From the NCBI RefSeq assembly GCF_020379485.1, contig NC_063448.1, forward strand, positions 46,881,218-46,945,217: a stretch of 64,000 bases of DNA, written 5' to 3'. Of this stretch, positions 10,186 to 22,170 are shown piece by piece. This DNA is from Brassica napus. Lineage: Eukaryota; Streptophyta; Magnoliopsida; Brassicales; Brassicaceae. The translations under genes were made by a program, and so were the position numbers. Every line of letters begins with the position of its first letter. Positions within the stretch are counted from its first letter, which is position 1. The notes beneath the pieces were generated by a model. The model did no database searches, was not told the DNA's origin, and saw only the letters and a program-made list of their open reading frames with translations.

Positions 10186-10506
10186 CAAGAAAAAAAGCTA
10201 TTTAAAAGTGAAGTAATCAAAAGTCTAAGATTTGTGGGGAATAGAAACTTTGTGGGCGTGCGGGAAAATCACAGTCTCCTAAGGCATAAATGGTCAAAAT
10301 AATGCTATAAACTAGCAACGTACTAAACTAATACTACTATACTGTTTTATAATCAAACTGATGACGCGAAAAAGAATCCATTGACAGACCTGGGTTCCCA
10401 AGTTAAATTAATATTTCGTTTAATGTGTGAACGGTAGTACTACTATTTGTTTATACGTATTCACTCTTAACAAGTCTTCAGTATAAGACATTTCAGTTGA
10501 TATCTT

Positions 10507-10830
10507 CAGGGCCGGCTCATTGGAGGGGACAAGCGGTGCGACCGCCCCGGGCCCAATCCCGTGTCCCCCCGTACAATACTAATTAAGGGGTCCAATTTTT
10601 TTATAAATCTATATTTTTATATATAAAAAAATTATAAATATAATAAATAAAATTGAAAATGGCTCAAAATTATTTGATATGTATATAGTTTTATTTTTAT
10701 TACAAAATATATACACAAAATATTACTGATTAAATTTTAAAAATATTTTAAACATTAACTGTATATAAATTTTAAAGGGTGAAAAAAAAAATTTTACCCT
10801 AAAACTTCTAACAGTGTTGAGCTGGCCCTG
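10507..10830. mobile_element. hAT-type MITE
   Basis: The 324-bp element has terminal inverted repeats CAGGGCCGGCTCA (left) and CAGGGCCAGCTCA (right, reverse complement), differing at one position. It is flanked by a perfect 8-bp duplication GATATCTT (10499-10506 and 10831-10838). An 8-bp TSD and these termini indicate the hAT superfamily. There is no coding capacity. Confidence 0.92.
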
Positions 10831-10838
10831 GATATCTT

Positions 10839-11179
10839 TAAAAACATTTTTTTTTGTGAATAGAAAACTACGACAAGGCTCTTAACTTCTCAAAAAGGGT
10901 CCCCTACAATTATTACAAGTAAGAAGGATACTATGAATTTTTTGTTTCGTTTGTTTTCTTGCCCATATCAATCACTCCGTTCCCTCTTCTATCACTTCTC
11001 TTTGGTACCATGCTCCAGAGATCTTCCGTTTTATGCCCAACATTTTCGTTAGTTTTAGTTTTGGCCCCATAACAATACTTTAGTTGATCTGGTAGTGAAA
11101 AGCTGTAATGCAAGTATGTGTAGCATGCAAAAGTAAGGAAGATAAAAATTTAATAATTTTTCTAAAGAAATGCTCTAAA
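10839..11179. other. Intergenic DNA
   Basis: No gene, RNA or element border is supported here. Confidence 0.5.
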
Positions 11180-12097
11180 TCCTTTATATACTAAAGCGCA
11201 AGTCGCTTCACCAATCAAATTCTGTCACGTAATCCACATTTACAAAATTAATTAAAAAGGAATAATGCAACAAAAAAAACTCTATCGCACGTATCCCAGT
11301 ACCTCCAATCTTCCCTCTTCCTCCACAAGCTTTTTTCCATGTTCCTATATATTTCTAAAAATCAGTAAAACAAATGAAAACAAAATCTATCAATAGAAAA
11401 TAGATTAGGAAAAAACTACACTCCTTTTCTAATTTTCAATACCATAATACAAACTTGGGACTGTATATAATGTTAAGAGTTAGTGTCGAGTTCCATTAGA
11501 CTGTATTCTCGAGTGATTCTATCAAGAAATAGTGCATATGATGGCTCTGAATTAATGGAGAGTAATTCAACCACAATAAAAAGATTCAAAATAAGATCCA
11601 GCTAAAAAGGAGAAAAGATAATGATAGAACACGCGACATGGTAGGATATGAGGAACAAATTCTGATTAAAGGTAAAAATGCTTCTGTTCTAATTGTTTTC
11701 CTACTATAAAATAGTTTTAACAACAAAATGTAAATTGAAAACACCATTGAAATACTACAGAAGGTATAGTGACTATGAATGTAATAAGAGAAATTAGCCA
11801 TAGATTGCAAGTTTAGAATTAGGAAAAATACATGAAGAACAAGACATAAAGAAGTAAGACAAAAGTATAAAACTAATATTTGTATTTAGTGAATTAATTA
11901 AGATCAAGGTAATTTTTTAAAACCAATCTAACTTCATTTTATATGTTGTGGTTAATCATAGAACTGATAAGTTTAATGATTTGTTTATGTATATTCATCA
12001 AAATTTTATAAATGTAGTTATAGTTGTATATAAATGAGACTTTTAGTCTTATTTGTTAGCAAAAATATACATGTGCGCAGCACAGGAACAATACTAG
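11180..12097 (+). mobile_element. Non-autonomous Helitron
   Basis: It starts TCCTTTATATACTAAAGCGC after an A (11179) and ends with a small hairpin (TGTGC-GCA-GCACA at 12072-12084) followed 9 bp later by CTAG (12094-12097) and a flanking T. Insertion between A and T, a 5' TC and a 3' hairpin plus CTRR are the Helitron hallmarks. The 918-bp interior shows no Rep/helicase. Confidence 0.85.
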
Positions 12098-12125
12098 TAT
12101 TCATTATTTTTAAATAAATAGTTAT

Positions 12126-12178
12126 TGGCGTTAGTGGTTTGATTTTTTTTTTTGAAACACTGGCGTTAGTGGTTTGAT
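12126..12178. repeat. Micro-insertion: 17 bp with T-run, 18-bp flanking repeat
   Basis: TGGCGTTAGTGGTTTGAT occurs at 12126-12143 and 12161-12178. Between them are ten T plus GAAACAC. Confidence 0.75.
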
Positions 12179-12591
12179 ATCTATCAGATTTTGTTGTGAA
12201 ACCGTGTAAACAATTAACGAGTCTTATAAAACGCCATTATTTTCAGCCGTCCATCTGCAAAGCTTTACGTATTTTAGAAGATCTGCGGAGGAGGACATTA
12301 TAATTTGAAATAACATGGTTGGCCTATCATTAGCCCATTAGCAGCCCATAATAAAGTAACATTTGATATCTAAAGTTTCGGTTTATGTTAGCAGAGAAGA
12401 CACATTTCGAACCATTGTTTTGCCGGTAGATCAATTTCAAAGTTTTCTTTTACAAAAATTGTAGACTAATGTTATTCCTTTATATAGATGTTTTCTTCTT
12501 CTGTTTTGTTTGATTACAAATTAGACTAATTAGTTCCAACCTTAGACATATTTTAAACATAACAAATATGTAATACTAATGCTTAATCTAT
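12179..12591. other. Intergenic DNA left of the second CACTA
   Basis: No gene seen. It ends in the TAT target site (12589-12591) of the CACTA element. Confidence 0.5.
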
Positions 12592-12599
12592 CACTACAA

Positions 12600-13030
12600 G
12601 AAAACAGGGGGATTCTGATGGCCGAAATCGTCGGTAATTCGTCGGAATCGGTCTATTCCGACGAATTTCCGACGAACCCGTCCGTCGGTATCGTTTCGTC
12701 GGAAAAAAAAAATTCGTCGGAATTTCGTCAGAAATTCCGACGACTTTCTGACGAATACCAAGAAACGTCATTCTGACGAACTTCCGACGATATTACGATG
12801 CGGCTACACGAGACCAGAGTTCATCGGAAAACTACAATTCCGACGAACGTGGTTCCTCGGTTTATTCCGACGAACTGTAGGCGTCGGAATTTACCGACGG
12901 ACATCGGTCGTCGGAATATACCGACGAACCACGTTCGTCGGTATATTCCGACGGAAATGAGTTTGTCGGTAAATTCTGACGGATATATGTCCGTCGGTAT
13001 ATTCCGACGACCGTTGTCCGTCGGTATATA
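12600..13030. repeat. CACTA left subterminal repeats
   Basis: Over 20 copies of TTCCGACGAA-like units and their complements lie within 430 bp of the left terminus. Confidence 0.9.
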
Positions 13031-13237
13031 CCCTTTTTTTTTACAAATTAATTTTGCATTTTTATATATTTTTTGATATTAATAAATTTAAAAAATTGGA
13101 AATTTAAAACTAATAATATTATAAAATTTAAATTCATAAAAACCGAAATAGGAAAAAAACATTCATAAAGTTTAAAATTCATACAAACCGAAATAGAAAA
13201 AAAAAACATTCCGAAAGTTTTATAAAGCCGAAATAAA

Positions 13238-14779
13238 CTAAGAAGAACTCGAAGACATCAAACGATCTAGCTTCTGCATAATCTCGGTGTTGAACTTCTT
13301 CTGGGATGCCAACTCAGCAAGGATAGTGGCATTCTCCGAACGGATAGTGGCATTCTCCGAAAGGATAGTGGTGTTCTGCTCCTCCAATGCCCCAATCCGT
13401 TCATCTTTGTCATGTAGCTCCTCGAGAATCATGGGATCGGCATACGGAGCTTGCGAAGAAGATGCCGGATACGAAGAAGCACGACGGGCCAACCCAACTA
13501 AACGGCCTCCTTTCCTTTTAGGAACCGCCTACAAAAATATTTAAAGTAAGTAAATATGGACAAGTAAGTAATCGACATTATAAAAAAAATATATTAATAA
13601 AAAAAATTACCTTTTCAACCATCTCATTTATTTGCAATAGAGACAGGTTGGTTGAAGCTCCCGTGGAGTCGCCGTCATCAGAGAGAGGCTGAGATTGAGA
13701 AACTATCTCAGCTTCCACCAAATCAACTACACCTCTGATCACGGGGTCCTGAATTTGACCCGTCGTCTTGTTAGTGTGAGCCACCTTAATGAGTTGGAGA
13801 CGATCAACGGGATTACCGTCATTTGCTTCGATCTAAAAAAACCGCCATTATTAGCCAAAAAATATATAAAATATTTATTTAAAAAATATAAAGATAAATA
13901 ATAATAAAAAACTTACAAGTTCATCCTCCTTAGTAGACATGGAGCAAGCGCCGAGGTTGTGCACATACATACCTTTCCCGCCACGATCGCTCTTCCGGTT
14001 CCTGGAGTTCCTAGAAGACGTCTCTGCAGTGTCTTCCCTCTCCCAATGAGCTATCAACTGCTCCCACACCCCCCCCGTTGATGAACCGTGGCTTCTTGTT
14101 CTTCTGCCAAACTGTCTTCCACGCGTTTATCTGCTTTGTGTAAGAGTCCATGGCCTTTTCGTTGAATTTCTTACGGACTGTTTCCGTAAGATCGGAGTGC
14201 CAGTTGAACTCTTGCTACAAAACAAACACAATTTAATAAGTAAATATATGTAAAAAAATGTAAAAACTTAAAAAAAATGAAGGGTTACTATACCGCAAAC
14301 TGACGAAACCACAACTCTCGTTCGTCGGAAGGGATCACACTCCACTTTGGATATCCAAAACGGAGCATGGAGTACATCATCTGGTTGATGCTCCGGCTAA
14401 TGCCATTTTTCGACTTGGTGAACCTTTAAAAAAAAATACAAGTTAGCAAGTTAATTAAAGCAAAAAATATAACGGTACAAATAAAAAAAAATACTAACCA
14501 AGTGCTATGGCCTCGTCGTGGGTTGAGTTGGAGAAACGGGAGATGCTCTCGACCTGGTTGTTGAACCAATAGATGAACCGGCATGACCCCCGGATCCTGT
14601 TGAGCAGCAGCGTGAGGGGCAGCGTGAGGGGCAGAGGGAGCTGGAGCGGGAATATATGCGGGAACCGAGTCATGAGACGATACCGATGCACGGGAACCGC
14701 TCACCGAACTACGTCGAAGACGGGCTGCGGGGCGGGCTTCATCCTCGGCCCTAAAAAAAAAAATTAACCCATCAAACAT
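13238..14779 (-). pseudogene. Second CACTA gene (Transposase_24, TNPA-like), multi-exon, possible frameshift
   Basis: Exon-like pieces on the minus strand run from about 14755 to 13238. They read, in order, a Pro/Ala/Ser-rich N-terminus (about 14755-14490), a stretch like VRKKFNEKAMDSYTKQINAW and then VWEQLIAHWERED (14215-13915), a middle exon (about 13835-13610) and a C-terminal coiled-coil with repeated SENATI units ending in serines (13528-13238, stop at 13238). The motif order fits the Ptta/En/Spm family (PF03004). At 14069-14076 an eight-G run (minus strand) breaks the frame by one base just before VWEQLIAHW; seven G would keep it. That may be a real mutation or an assembly error, so it is listed as a pseudogene with that caution. 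Exon borders are approximate. Confidence 0.65.
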
Positions 14780-15154
14780 ATTTTCATTTATATATTTACA
14801 AAAGGTTTTATAAACGTTTTAAAAAAAACTATTAAACCTTTTATATATATATATATATATATGTATACAAAATTATAAAAAATTTATAAATATAGAAAAA
14901 TGTTGTTAAAAATTTATAAATGAAGAAAAATGTTGTTAAATATTTATATTTTTAAAAAAAAATGTTGTTAAATATTTATTAGTGGAAACTTAAAAAAAAA
15001 TATAAAAATTTTAAAATTTTAAAATTTTTACTATACATGATTTACATATATATATATGTATACAAAATTATAAAAAATTTATAAATATAGAAAAATGTTG
15101 TTAAAATTTATAAATGAAGAAAAATGGTGTTAAATATTTATATTTTTTTCAAAA

Positions 15155-15275
15155 AAACGTTTTTAAAAATCAAAAAACGTTTTTAAAAATCAAAAAACGT
15201 TTTTAAAAATCAAAAAACGTTTTTAAAAAATAAAAAAAACGTTTTAAAAAATCAAAAAACGTTTTTAAAAATCAA
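15155..15275. repeat. Tandem AAAAACGTTTTT-type repeat
   Basis: Six copies of a roughly 20-bp unit (AAAAATCAAAAAACGTTTTT) occur in the spacer upstream of the second gene. Each unit holds an AACGTT palindrome. Confidence 0.75.
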
Positions 15276-15594
15276 AAAAATGTTCCAAAAAAACTAAAAC
15301 AACAATCCTAACTTATATATCCTAAACTATCCATTCAATCCTAAAATGTTCAATCAAACAACCTAAAATCCGAGATCAACTTCCAAAACCCTAAACAATT
15401 GAAAAAAAAAGGTTTGGGATGATTCTTACATGATTTGGGGTTTGGGGAAGAGATAGGAGGGTGAGGAGAGGATTCGCCGGTGAAGAGAGGCCGGAATCGC
15501 CGGAGAGTCGCCGAAATCGCCGAAATCGCCGGAGAGTTTTGAGAGAGAGAGAGGCCGCGGAGATAACGAAGAAGAAAGGAGAAGGGTTTTTATT

Positions 15595-15790
15595 TCCGTG
15601 GATTCCGACGGACACGGGTTCGTCGGTATTCCGTCGGTATATTTAAAATATACCAAATGCCGATTCGCGAAAATTTTCAAGCGGTTTGGTTCTCCCGGGC
15701 TAATTGAAATTCCGACGGAACGTGTCCGTCAGTATTTTCCGACGGACACATTCCGTCGGTATTTTCCGACGGAATTCCGACGACTTAGTG
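15595..15790. repeat. Internal block of CACTA terminal-type repeats (A)
   Basis: TTCCGACGGA/CGTCGGTA units identical in type to those at the ends occur between the two genes, just upstream of the second gene on the minus strand. The same position holds such a block in the CACTA at 1-6080. Confidence 0.85.
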
Positions 15791-16126
15791 TTTAGGGTGT
15801 TCTTTTCAAGTTTCTAAATGCAAAATCCAAACCTTTGATAATATATATAGTATTTGCATAAAGATTTAACAATAAAAATGTTTTATAACACGATTTTACA
15901 CAACAATATTTTTTGTAGTGTAAGCTTATATAAATATGATTGTATAAGTACATAATGTTAAGATGAGATGTTATGAAAACAATGATATGCATACATAAAT
16001 ATTTTAATGAGTTGTTATATTTGAACGGTTGCGATCTAATACTATACTAAACACTTATTATGTGTTATTTTCATAGTTTTGGCATCTAAATTTATAGATT
16101 TTTATGATTGAAACTTTATAGAAAAA
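15791..16126. other. AT-rich segment separating two internal repeat blocks
   Basis: This 336-bp stretch has no repeat units. It contains TTTTTTGTAGTG ending at 15920, which resembles a CACTA end, so a nested or lost terminus is possible but unproven. Confidence 0.4.
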
Positions 16127-16240
16127 CATGTCGTCGGTATTTTCCGACGAAATACCGACGACCTTTCCAATTTTCAATGAAACCCGTTGTCGTCGCTATG
16201 TCGTCGGTATATTGCGAGGGATTTCCGACGGACCATTAAA
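16127..16240. repeat. Internal block of CACTA terminal-type repeats (B), next to a poly(A) run
   Basis: CGTCGGTATTTTCCGACGAA-type units are followed by a run of about 22 A (16239-16259) that abuts the transposase stop codon. Confidence 0.8.
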
Positions 16241-16259
16241 AAAAAAAAAAAAAAAAAAA

Positions 16260-19200
16260 CTAATCAGAATCTTCTGAATCTTCATCAAACTCCCCAACCT
16301 CGGCTTCCGGCTCTGAATGTACGACAGCATCATGTCCAAACACAGTCAAATTCTCAACGAGTTGAACATTTTCCAAATCTTCAACTGCCTGGGCGTTGCT
16401 GGTAGACTCTGGTTGCAATGGTTCATCATCATCAGAAGTTCCATCCACTCGTCCTCTTGGGTTGATTTGCGTTACAGTAACCCATGGATCGTCTCTGTAC
16501 GTCACCCGAGGGTAACTGATGTAGCACACCTATACATATCAATTATACAAAGTATTAGTTCAATATATAACATTAATTAATTATATTGGTAAAAAATTAT
16601 GAATATATTGACATACCTGATCAGCTTGCGAACCAAGAATGAAGGGATCATAATATTGAAGTTTCCGCCGCGAATGAACTGATGTAACACCAAACGCATC
16701 AATCTTCACTCCTCTATCTGGGGTGGTGTCATACCAATCACAATAGAATACTACACAACGCAATCCAACCATTCCAGGAAATTGGATTTCCAATATTTCT
16801 TTTATGTTGCCGTAGTAGACATCGTCACCAGAAGAAGATGAAACACCAGCATCATATGTTGTCTTAGAATGACCTTTCCTTGTGAATGCATATCCTCGCG
16901 TACAAAATTTAGGATATGATTTGACCACATAGTTTGGTCCCTGCACAAATTCGCGTACCCAATCATCGAACACAAGACCTCTGGCCAAACCATCATTCAC
17001 CTATAAAAAAAAACATATATGATTGCAAAATTAATTAGTTTATATATATTAAATTTAAACTAATCATTTGCATAGGGTAATAGGATATATGACTCACATA
17101 ACTACGAAGCCACGCAGCAAATCCGTTATCTCTAAGTTGTCGAAGCTCATCTTCTGTTGCATGCCTGTGAGTCATACGCAACTCCGCCATATATACACTA
17201 TATACAAAAATATTATCAATATGAAATAAATTTATTGAATATTAATCTAACAATAAATGAATAAATATTTTTACCTCTCATATTGTAGAACATCTTCACA
17301 GTTGGTGAGCAAATATGTTTGCAAATGAGCGTTCTCAGTGTCCGTAAGTCTCCGCTTCGTGAATTTTCCACTAAGTCGTCCTATTTCCTTGAACATGCTT
17401 GGGACAGTAACATGATATGTTGCTCTCTCCCCTCTATCATCATGCCGAGCAGGTCTTCGGTGTTTTGTTTGCACTTCTGGTGGAAAATAATTTTCAGCAA
17501 AGATTGCAGTTTCTTCATTGATCACCTGTGCCACTATAGATCCTTCCACCCTGCTTTGATTTTTGACCATCTTCTTCAGATGATGCATATAACGCTCAAA
17601 AATATACATCCATCTGTACTGCACAGGACCACCAAGTTCCAATTCTCTTGCGAGATGAATAGCAAGATGTTCCATTACATCAAAGAATGATGGAGGAAAT
17701 ATCTTCTCAAGGTTGCACATGCTGACTGGTGCGTTTGTCTTCAAATTATTAATACCCTCTTCAGTCAATACTCTGCTGCATAAGTCACGGAAAAAAACAC
17801 TAATCCCTGCAATTGCTTCATGAACATTACGTGGCAATAATGCTGAAAAGGCAAACGGAAGGAGGCGCTGCATAATTACATGACAATCATGACTCTTCAA
17901 GCCAGTAAACTTTCCTTCGCTTCTATCAACGCAGTTCCCCAAATTTGATGCATATCCGTCAGGAAATTTCACTTTCTCTGTAATCCAATCAAAGAACTCT
18001 TCTTTTCTAGCACCATCTAGCCGATAAATGGGAAAAGGGGCCGTACCGTTCTCATCAACGTGAAGTTCAGAACGATCACAAATATCGACTAAATCCAACC
18101 TTGACTTCAAATTATCCTTCGTTTTACCTTGGATGTTAAGGACTGTGTTCATCAGATTATCGAAGAAGTTCTTCTCAATATGCATGACATCTAAATTATG
18201 CCGCAATAGATGACTCTCCCAATATGGTAGATCCCAGAAAATACTCTTTTTGTGCCAGTTATGTAGCTCTCCAACCGCATTGACTCGAATGTTTTCATGT
18301 CCACCTACATCTGGCGTCCTTTCTGCATCAAAATACCTAAACTGCTTCAACAAATCTTTCCCACTAACTTCCTCAGGTGGACCATCAAACACCTGCTTGT
18401 TCTTCGTAAACGAAGTCTTACTCCTGCGGTATGGATGATCAGGTGGTAGAAATCGTCTGTGACAGTCAAACCAACACGTTTTCCTTCCGTTCTTTAGTTG
18501 GAAAGCATCTGTGTCATCTTGACAATATGGACATGATAGCTTCCCATGTGTTGTCCATCCAGATAACATACCATATGCTGGAAAGTCACTTATTGTCCAC
18601 ATAAGTACTGCCCGCATCTGAAAGTTTTCTTTGCGCGAAACATCGTATGTCTCAAAACCATGCGCCCATAGTTGTTGCAACTCATATATTAGTGGTTGAA
18701 GAAACACATCTAGTGATCTTTTAGGATGATCTGGCCCGGGGACTAGAATTGAGAGAAACAAAAACTCTCGTCGCATGCACAAGCTCGGCCGTAAGTTGTA
18801 CGGTGTCACAATAACTGGCCATAGAGAATACTGCCTTCCATGCTTTCCAAATGGGCTGAAACCATCAGTAGATAATCCAAGATAAACATTTCTTCTCTCT
18901 TCCGCAAATTCTGGATATGTTGACTGGAAATGTTTCCAAGCCTTTGCATCTGAAGGATGTCTAATCTCACCATTTGTGGAATGCTCTGCATGCCATCTCA
19001 TTGCTTTTGCTGTGCGCTCACACTGATACAACCTCTTCAATCTTTCCGTCAAAGGCAAATACCACATTCTTTTGAATGGGATCGGAACTCTTCCCCTCGT
19101 CTCCTGATAACGAGGTTTCCCACAAAATTTGCATACATTCCGTGTCTCATCCGCTCTCCAGTAGATCATGCAGTTGTCAATACATACATCTATCACTTCA

Positions 19201-19862
19201 TACGGTAGTTGAAGACCTGCAACAAGTTTCTGAACCTCGTAGTATGAACCCGGTGCAAGGTTATCCTCAGGTAGAATACCTTTGACAAAATCAGTAATCG
19301 CATCCATACATTCTTCAGCCAAATTATAGTCTGTCTTAATACCCATTAATCTAGTTGCAGATGATAAGACTGAATGACCATCTCTACAATTTTGATACAA
19401 AGGTTGTTTTCCTGCATCCAACATGTCAAAAAATCTCCTAGACTCGGGGTTTGGTTCTTCCCCTCTATAATGATCATGTACCATCTGCTCAGTACCTACA
19501 CCATAATCTATATCCGTTCTAGATTCTTCTAACCTAATATCAGGCTGAGGTTCACTAACAGGCTGAGGTTCGCTAGTACTACCATATTCATAACCAGTTT
19601 CCCCATGAAGGTACCAAACTTTATAATTACGTGAAAACCCTTTCATATACAAATGAGTCCAAACATCAAATTCTTTTATAACCTTATTATTATTGCAAGA
19701 AGAGCAGGGACATCTTAACATACCACTTTTTGCATCCGGTTGCTGTTGAACAAGCCTCATGAATTCTCCAATCCCTTGAACGTATTCTTCCGTAAGCAAA
19801 TTGGTGTTCGGATCCAAATGAGGTTTATCCATCCACGAACGATAATAAACTTCTGAAGACAT
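16260..19862 (-). CDS. CACTA transposase (TNPD-like), 4 exons, intact
   Basis: Exons are 19862-17275, 17197-17098, 17000-16617 and 16529-16260, all with GT/AG borders. Summed length is 3342 nt, an open frame of 1113 residues plus TAG. The domains, in order, are an N-terminal transposase-associated domain with CPCSSCNN near residue 55; the tnp2 (PF02992) catalytic region with Asp in LSTDGFSPFG (about 335) and in KRSLDVFLQPL (about 380), plus a CPYC zinc knuckle; a DUF4218-like region with MQRLLPFAF (about 660); and a DUF4216-like region in exon 3. It ends in an acidic tail. The first ATG is 19862; an upstream in-frame GTG at 19871 is not a plant start. It would cut and join element ends in the nucleus. 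No frame break was seen. Confidence 0.93.
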
Positions 19863-19959
19863 GATTTTCACGGAATTGTTATGACTAAAGAGAATGAAGA
19901 GAGAATGAAGTGTGAATGAGTTGAATGAGGAGGGGTTGTATTTATAGGAAATTGCTTAC

Positions 19960-20412
19960 GGACCTCCGACGACTTTCCGACGAAATTCCGACGGATGTAA
20001 AGAAGTCCGTCGGAATTCCGTCGGAATTGTCCAATCCCAAACGGCTATACAACGGTCATATGTATTTGTCGGCAACGGTCACATGGTTCGTCGGAATTCC
20101 GTCGGAAAATACCGATGGAATTCCGACGACTTTGCTGTTAATCGGAATGTCGTCGGAATTTCGTCGGAATATACCGACGAACTTCCGACGACTACAACGG
20201 TTACATTTTTTATCGGAATGTCGTCGAAAAGTCGTCGGAAAATTCCGACGAACCGTATGTCGTCGGAATTCCGTCGGAAATGGCCGACGGAATTCCGACG
20301 ACTTCATTTTTTTGGATTTGGTCGGAAATTTGTCAGTATTCCGTCGCAAATGTCCGACGACCTTGGTGTCCGTCGGAAGCTCCGTCGGAATTAGGAGTGT
20401 TTTCTTGTGGTG
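19960..20412. repeat. CACTA right subterminal repeats
   Basis: About 25 TTCCGACGAA/CGTCGGAATT units fill the interval between the transposase 5' leader and the right terminus. Confidence 0.9.
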
Positions 20413-20790
20413 TATATTTTGGAATGGGTTCTGTAGAGGTTGGAGATGGTTATTATGTACTAAGTGTTTATGGCTCAACTAATAATCGTTAACTCACTAG
20501 CCATAACAAAGTCAACAATAAGAGTACTCCACACACTTTACGACTTCCAACGAAGTGTAGCTTGAGATTTAGTGTTCTTGTCGAGCACTATTTGTTTGAT
20601 GAGTCCAACGACGTGTAGCGGGGGGCAATGTCCTTGAAAGTTTTGAATAGAAAACACTAGTTTAAAAGTATGAAACTAGAAAGGACGGTTTAGGCAATGA
20701 TAGAAAACAATAAGGATCAAAAGTGAAATATTTCACAAATTTTTTTTAAATCAAAACCCAAAACTCCTTGCTCTTCCGCTAAACCAGCTT
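20413..20790. other. Intergenic DNA between the CACTA and the S6-like pseudogene
   Basis: No gene is supported; it probably includes the old upstream region of the RFC3-like gene. Confidence 0.45.
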
Positions 20791-21266
20791 CTCCTCTGTC
20801 GTACTTTCTCCAGTGGAGTCACCCCTACACGCCACTTGGTCTCTGGTGTTTCTTATATCCAGTTTATATGGCCGAGATTCGTTCATCAACCCGCCACGCG
20901 CGTGTTTGAATCCTATTCTCGGCCGCAGAGGATCTAAACCTCTTCCTTTGATCGCCGCCGCAAAGAAGAAGAAGAGCAAGAAAGATGACAACCATAGCTT
21001 CTCCGCTAGACTTGACGAAGCCACCGGTCCATTTCCTGAATCCATCCTTCTCAAAGAGGTTATACTTTCGTTAATATCTTCTTTCATTTGTTCATTTATG
21101 TTCTAACATTGATGCTGAAGTTGTGTTAATTGTTTATTTATATGCAGAAGAAGATTGATGAGGAAATTGATCTTCTTCCTGATATCGATGATGCTGAAGA
21201 AAGTAAGTGAAATTTATTGTTTTTAAAACTATTTGCTGCATGTTGGTGATTGTGTTAGCTTTTAAC

Positions 21267-21915
21267 TAGGGATGGGCGTTCGGATACTCATTCGGGTTCG
21301 GTTCGGATCTATTCGGATCTCGGGTTTTCGGGTTTAAAGATTTCAGCTCCATTCGGGTATTTCAAAATTTCAGTTCGGGTTCGGTTCGGATCTTTGCGGG
21401 TTCGGTTGGGGTTCGGATAACCCATTTAAATTATTTTTAATATTTATTATATGCTTAAAATTTCTCAAAATTTATAAAACAAAATAATATATTACATATA
21501 AATTTGTATAATATATGTCAAAATACCTAAAATTAACATATAAATTGGTTTGATTTGAATATTTGGATAGAACATCAATAGATATTTCAAGTATTTTGGT
21601 GTTTTGAATATATTTTAGCTATTTTAGATATTTAATTTTAACTATTTATGTATATTTTCAAGTATTTTAGACAACTTAAAAGTATCTTATATATTTTGGA
21701 TGTTTTTAATATATATTAAATCTAAAAATAAGTAATATATTTAGGTATATAAATTTATTTCGGTTACATTCGGGTACCCGAGATACTTCGGTTCGGATCG
21801 GGTTCGGTTCTTTAGATACCAAAATTTTGAACCCGTTCGGATATTTAATCAATTTCGGTTCGGGTTCGGTACTATTTTTTCGGATCGGGTTCGGTTCGGT
21901 TCTTCGAATCCGGGT
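21267..21915. mobile_element. hAT-like GGGTTCGG element, copy 1 (in pseudogene intron)
   Basis: It begins TAGGGATGGGCGTTCGG and is rich in CGGGTTCGGTTCGG motifs at both ends, with an AT-rich middle nearly identical to copy 2. CTTTTAAC flanks it on both sides (21259-21266, 21916-21923), an 8-bp duplication. The right terminus lacks the CCAGCCCTA seen in copy 2. Confidence 0.7.
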
Positions 21916-22170
21916 CTTTTAACTATTTGGTCTTTTGAATTGTTTGAAACATAGGAGCTATACGAGTTTCTTGATCTTCAGCTTCATAGTGACTTGAATG
22001 AGGAAATGAGTAAGTTCTTCTTCTTTAAACCCCTTTTGTTTCAAATTTTAACCGGTTAAATGTGCTTACGCCTTCCAGCTAAGTTATGTACTCTGGTTAT
22101 CATGCATCACCTGTGTCCCTTCCCGTTAAATTATGTAAAATCCCAAATTTCGGTTGAAAAAAGGATTATA

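Larger units (their letters stand above)
12592..20412 (-). mobile_element. Complete CACTA (En/Spm) transposon, 7.8 kb
   Basis: The termini are CACTACAAGAAAAC (12592) and its outward-facing partner GTTTTCTTGTGGTG (ending 20412), with one mismatch in 14. TAT occurs on both sides (12589-12591, 20413-20415), the 3-bp duplication expected. TTCCGACGAA/CGTCGGAA units crowd both ends and two internal blocks. Genes read on the minus strand: a TNPD-type transposase (16260-19862), then a Transposase_24-type gene (about 13238-14779). With an open transposase frame it may be autonomous or only recently silenced. Confidence 0.95.

Noticed and set aside
10931..11113. 60-residue minus-strand frame
   Set aside because: No family resemblance, no conserved context, short.
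19863..19871. Upstream GTG start of the CACTA transposase
   Set aside because: Plant translation starts at ATG; the ATG at 19862 is in frame and fits the family N-terminus.
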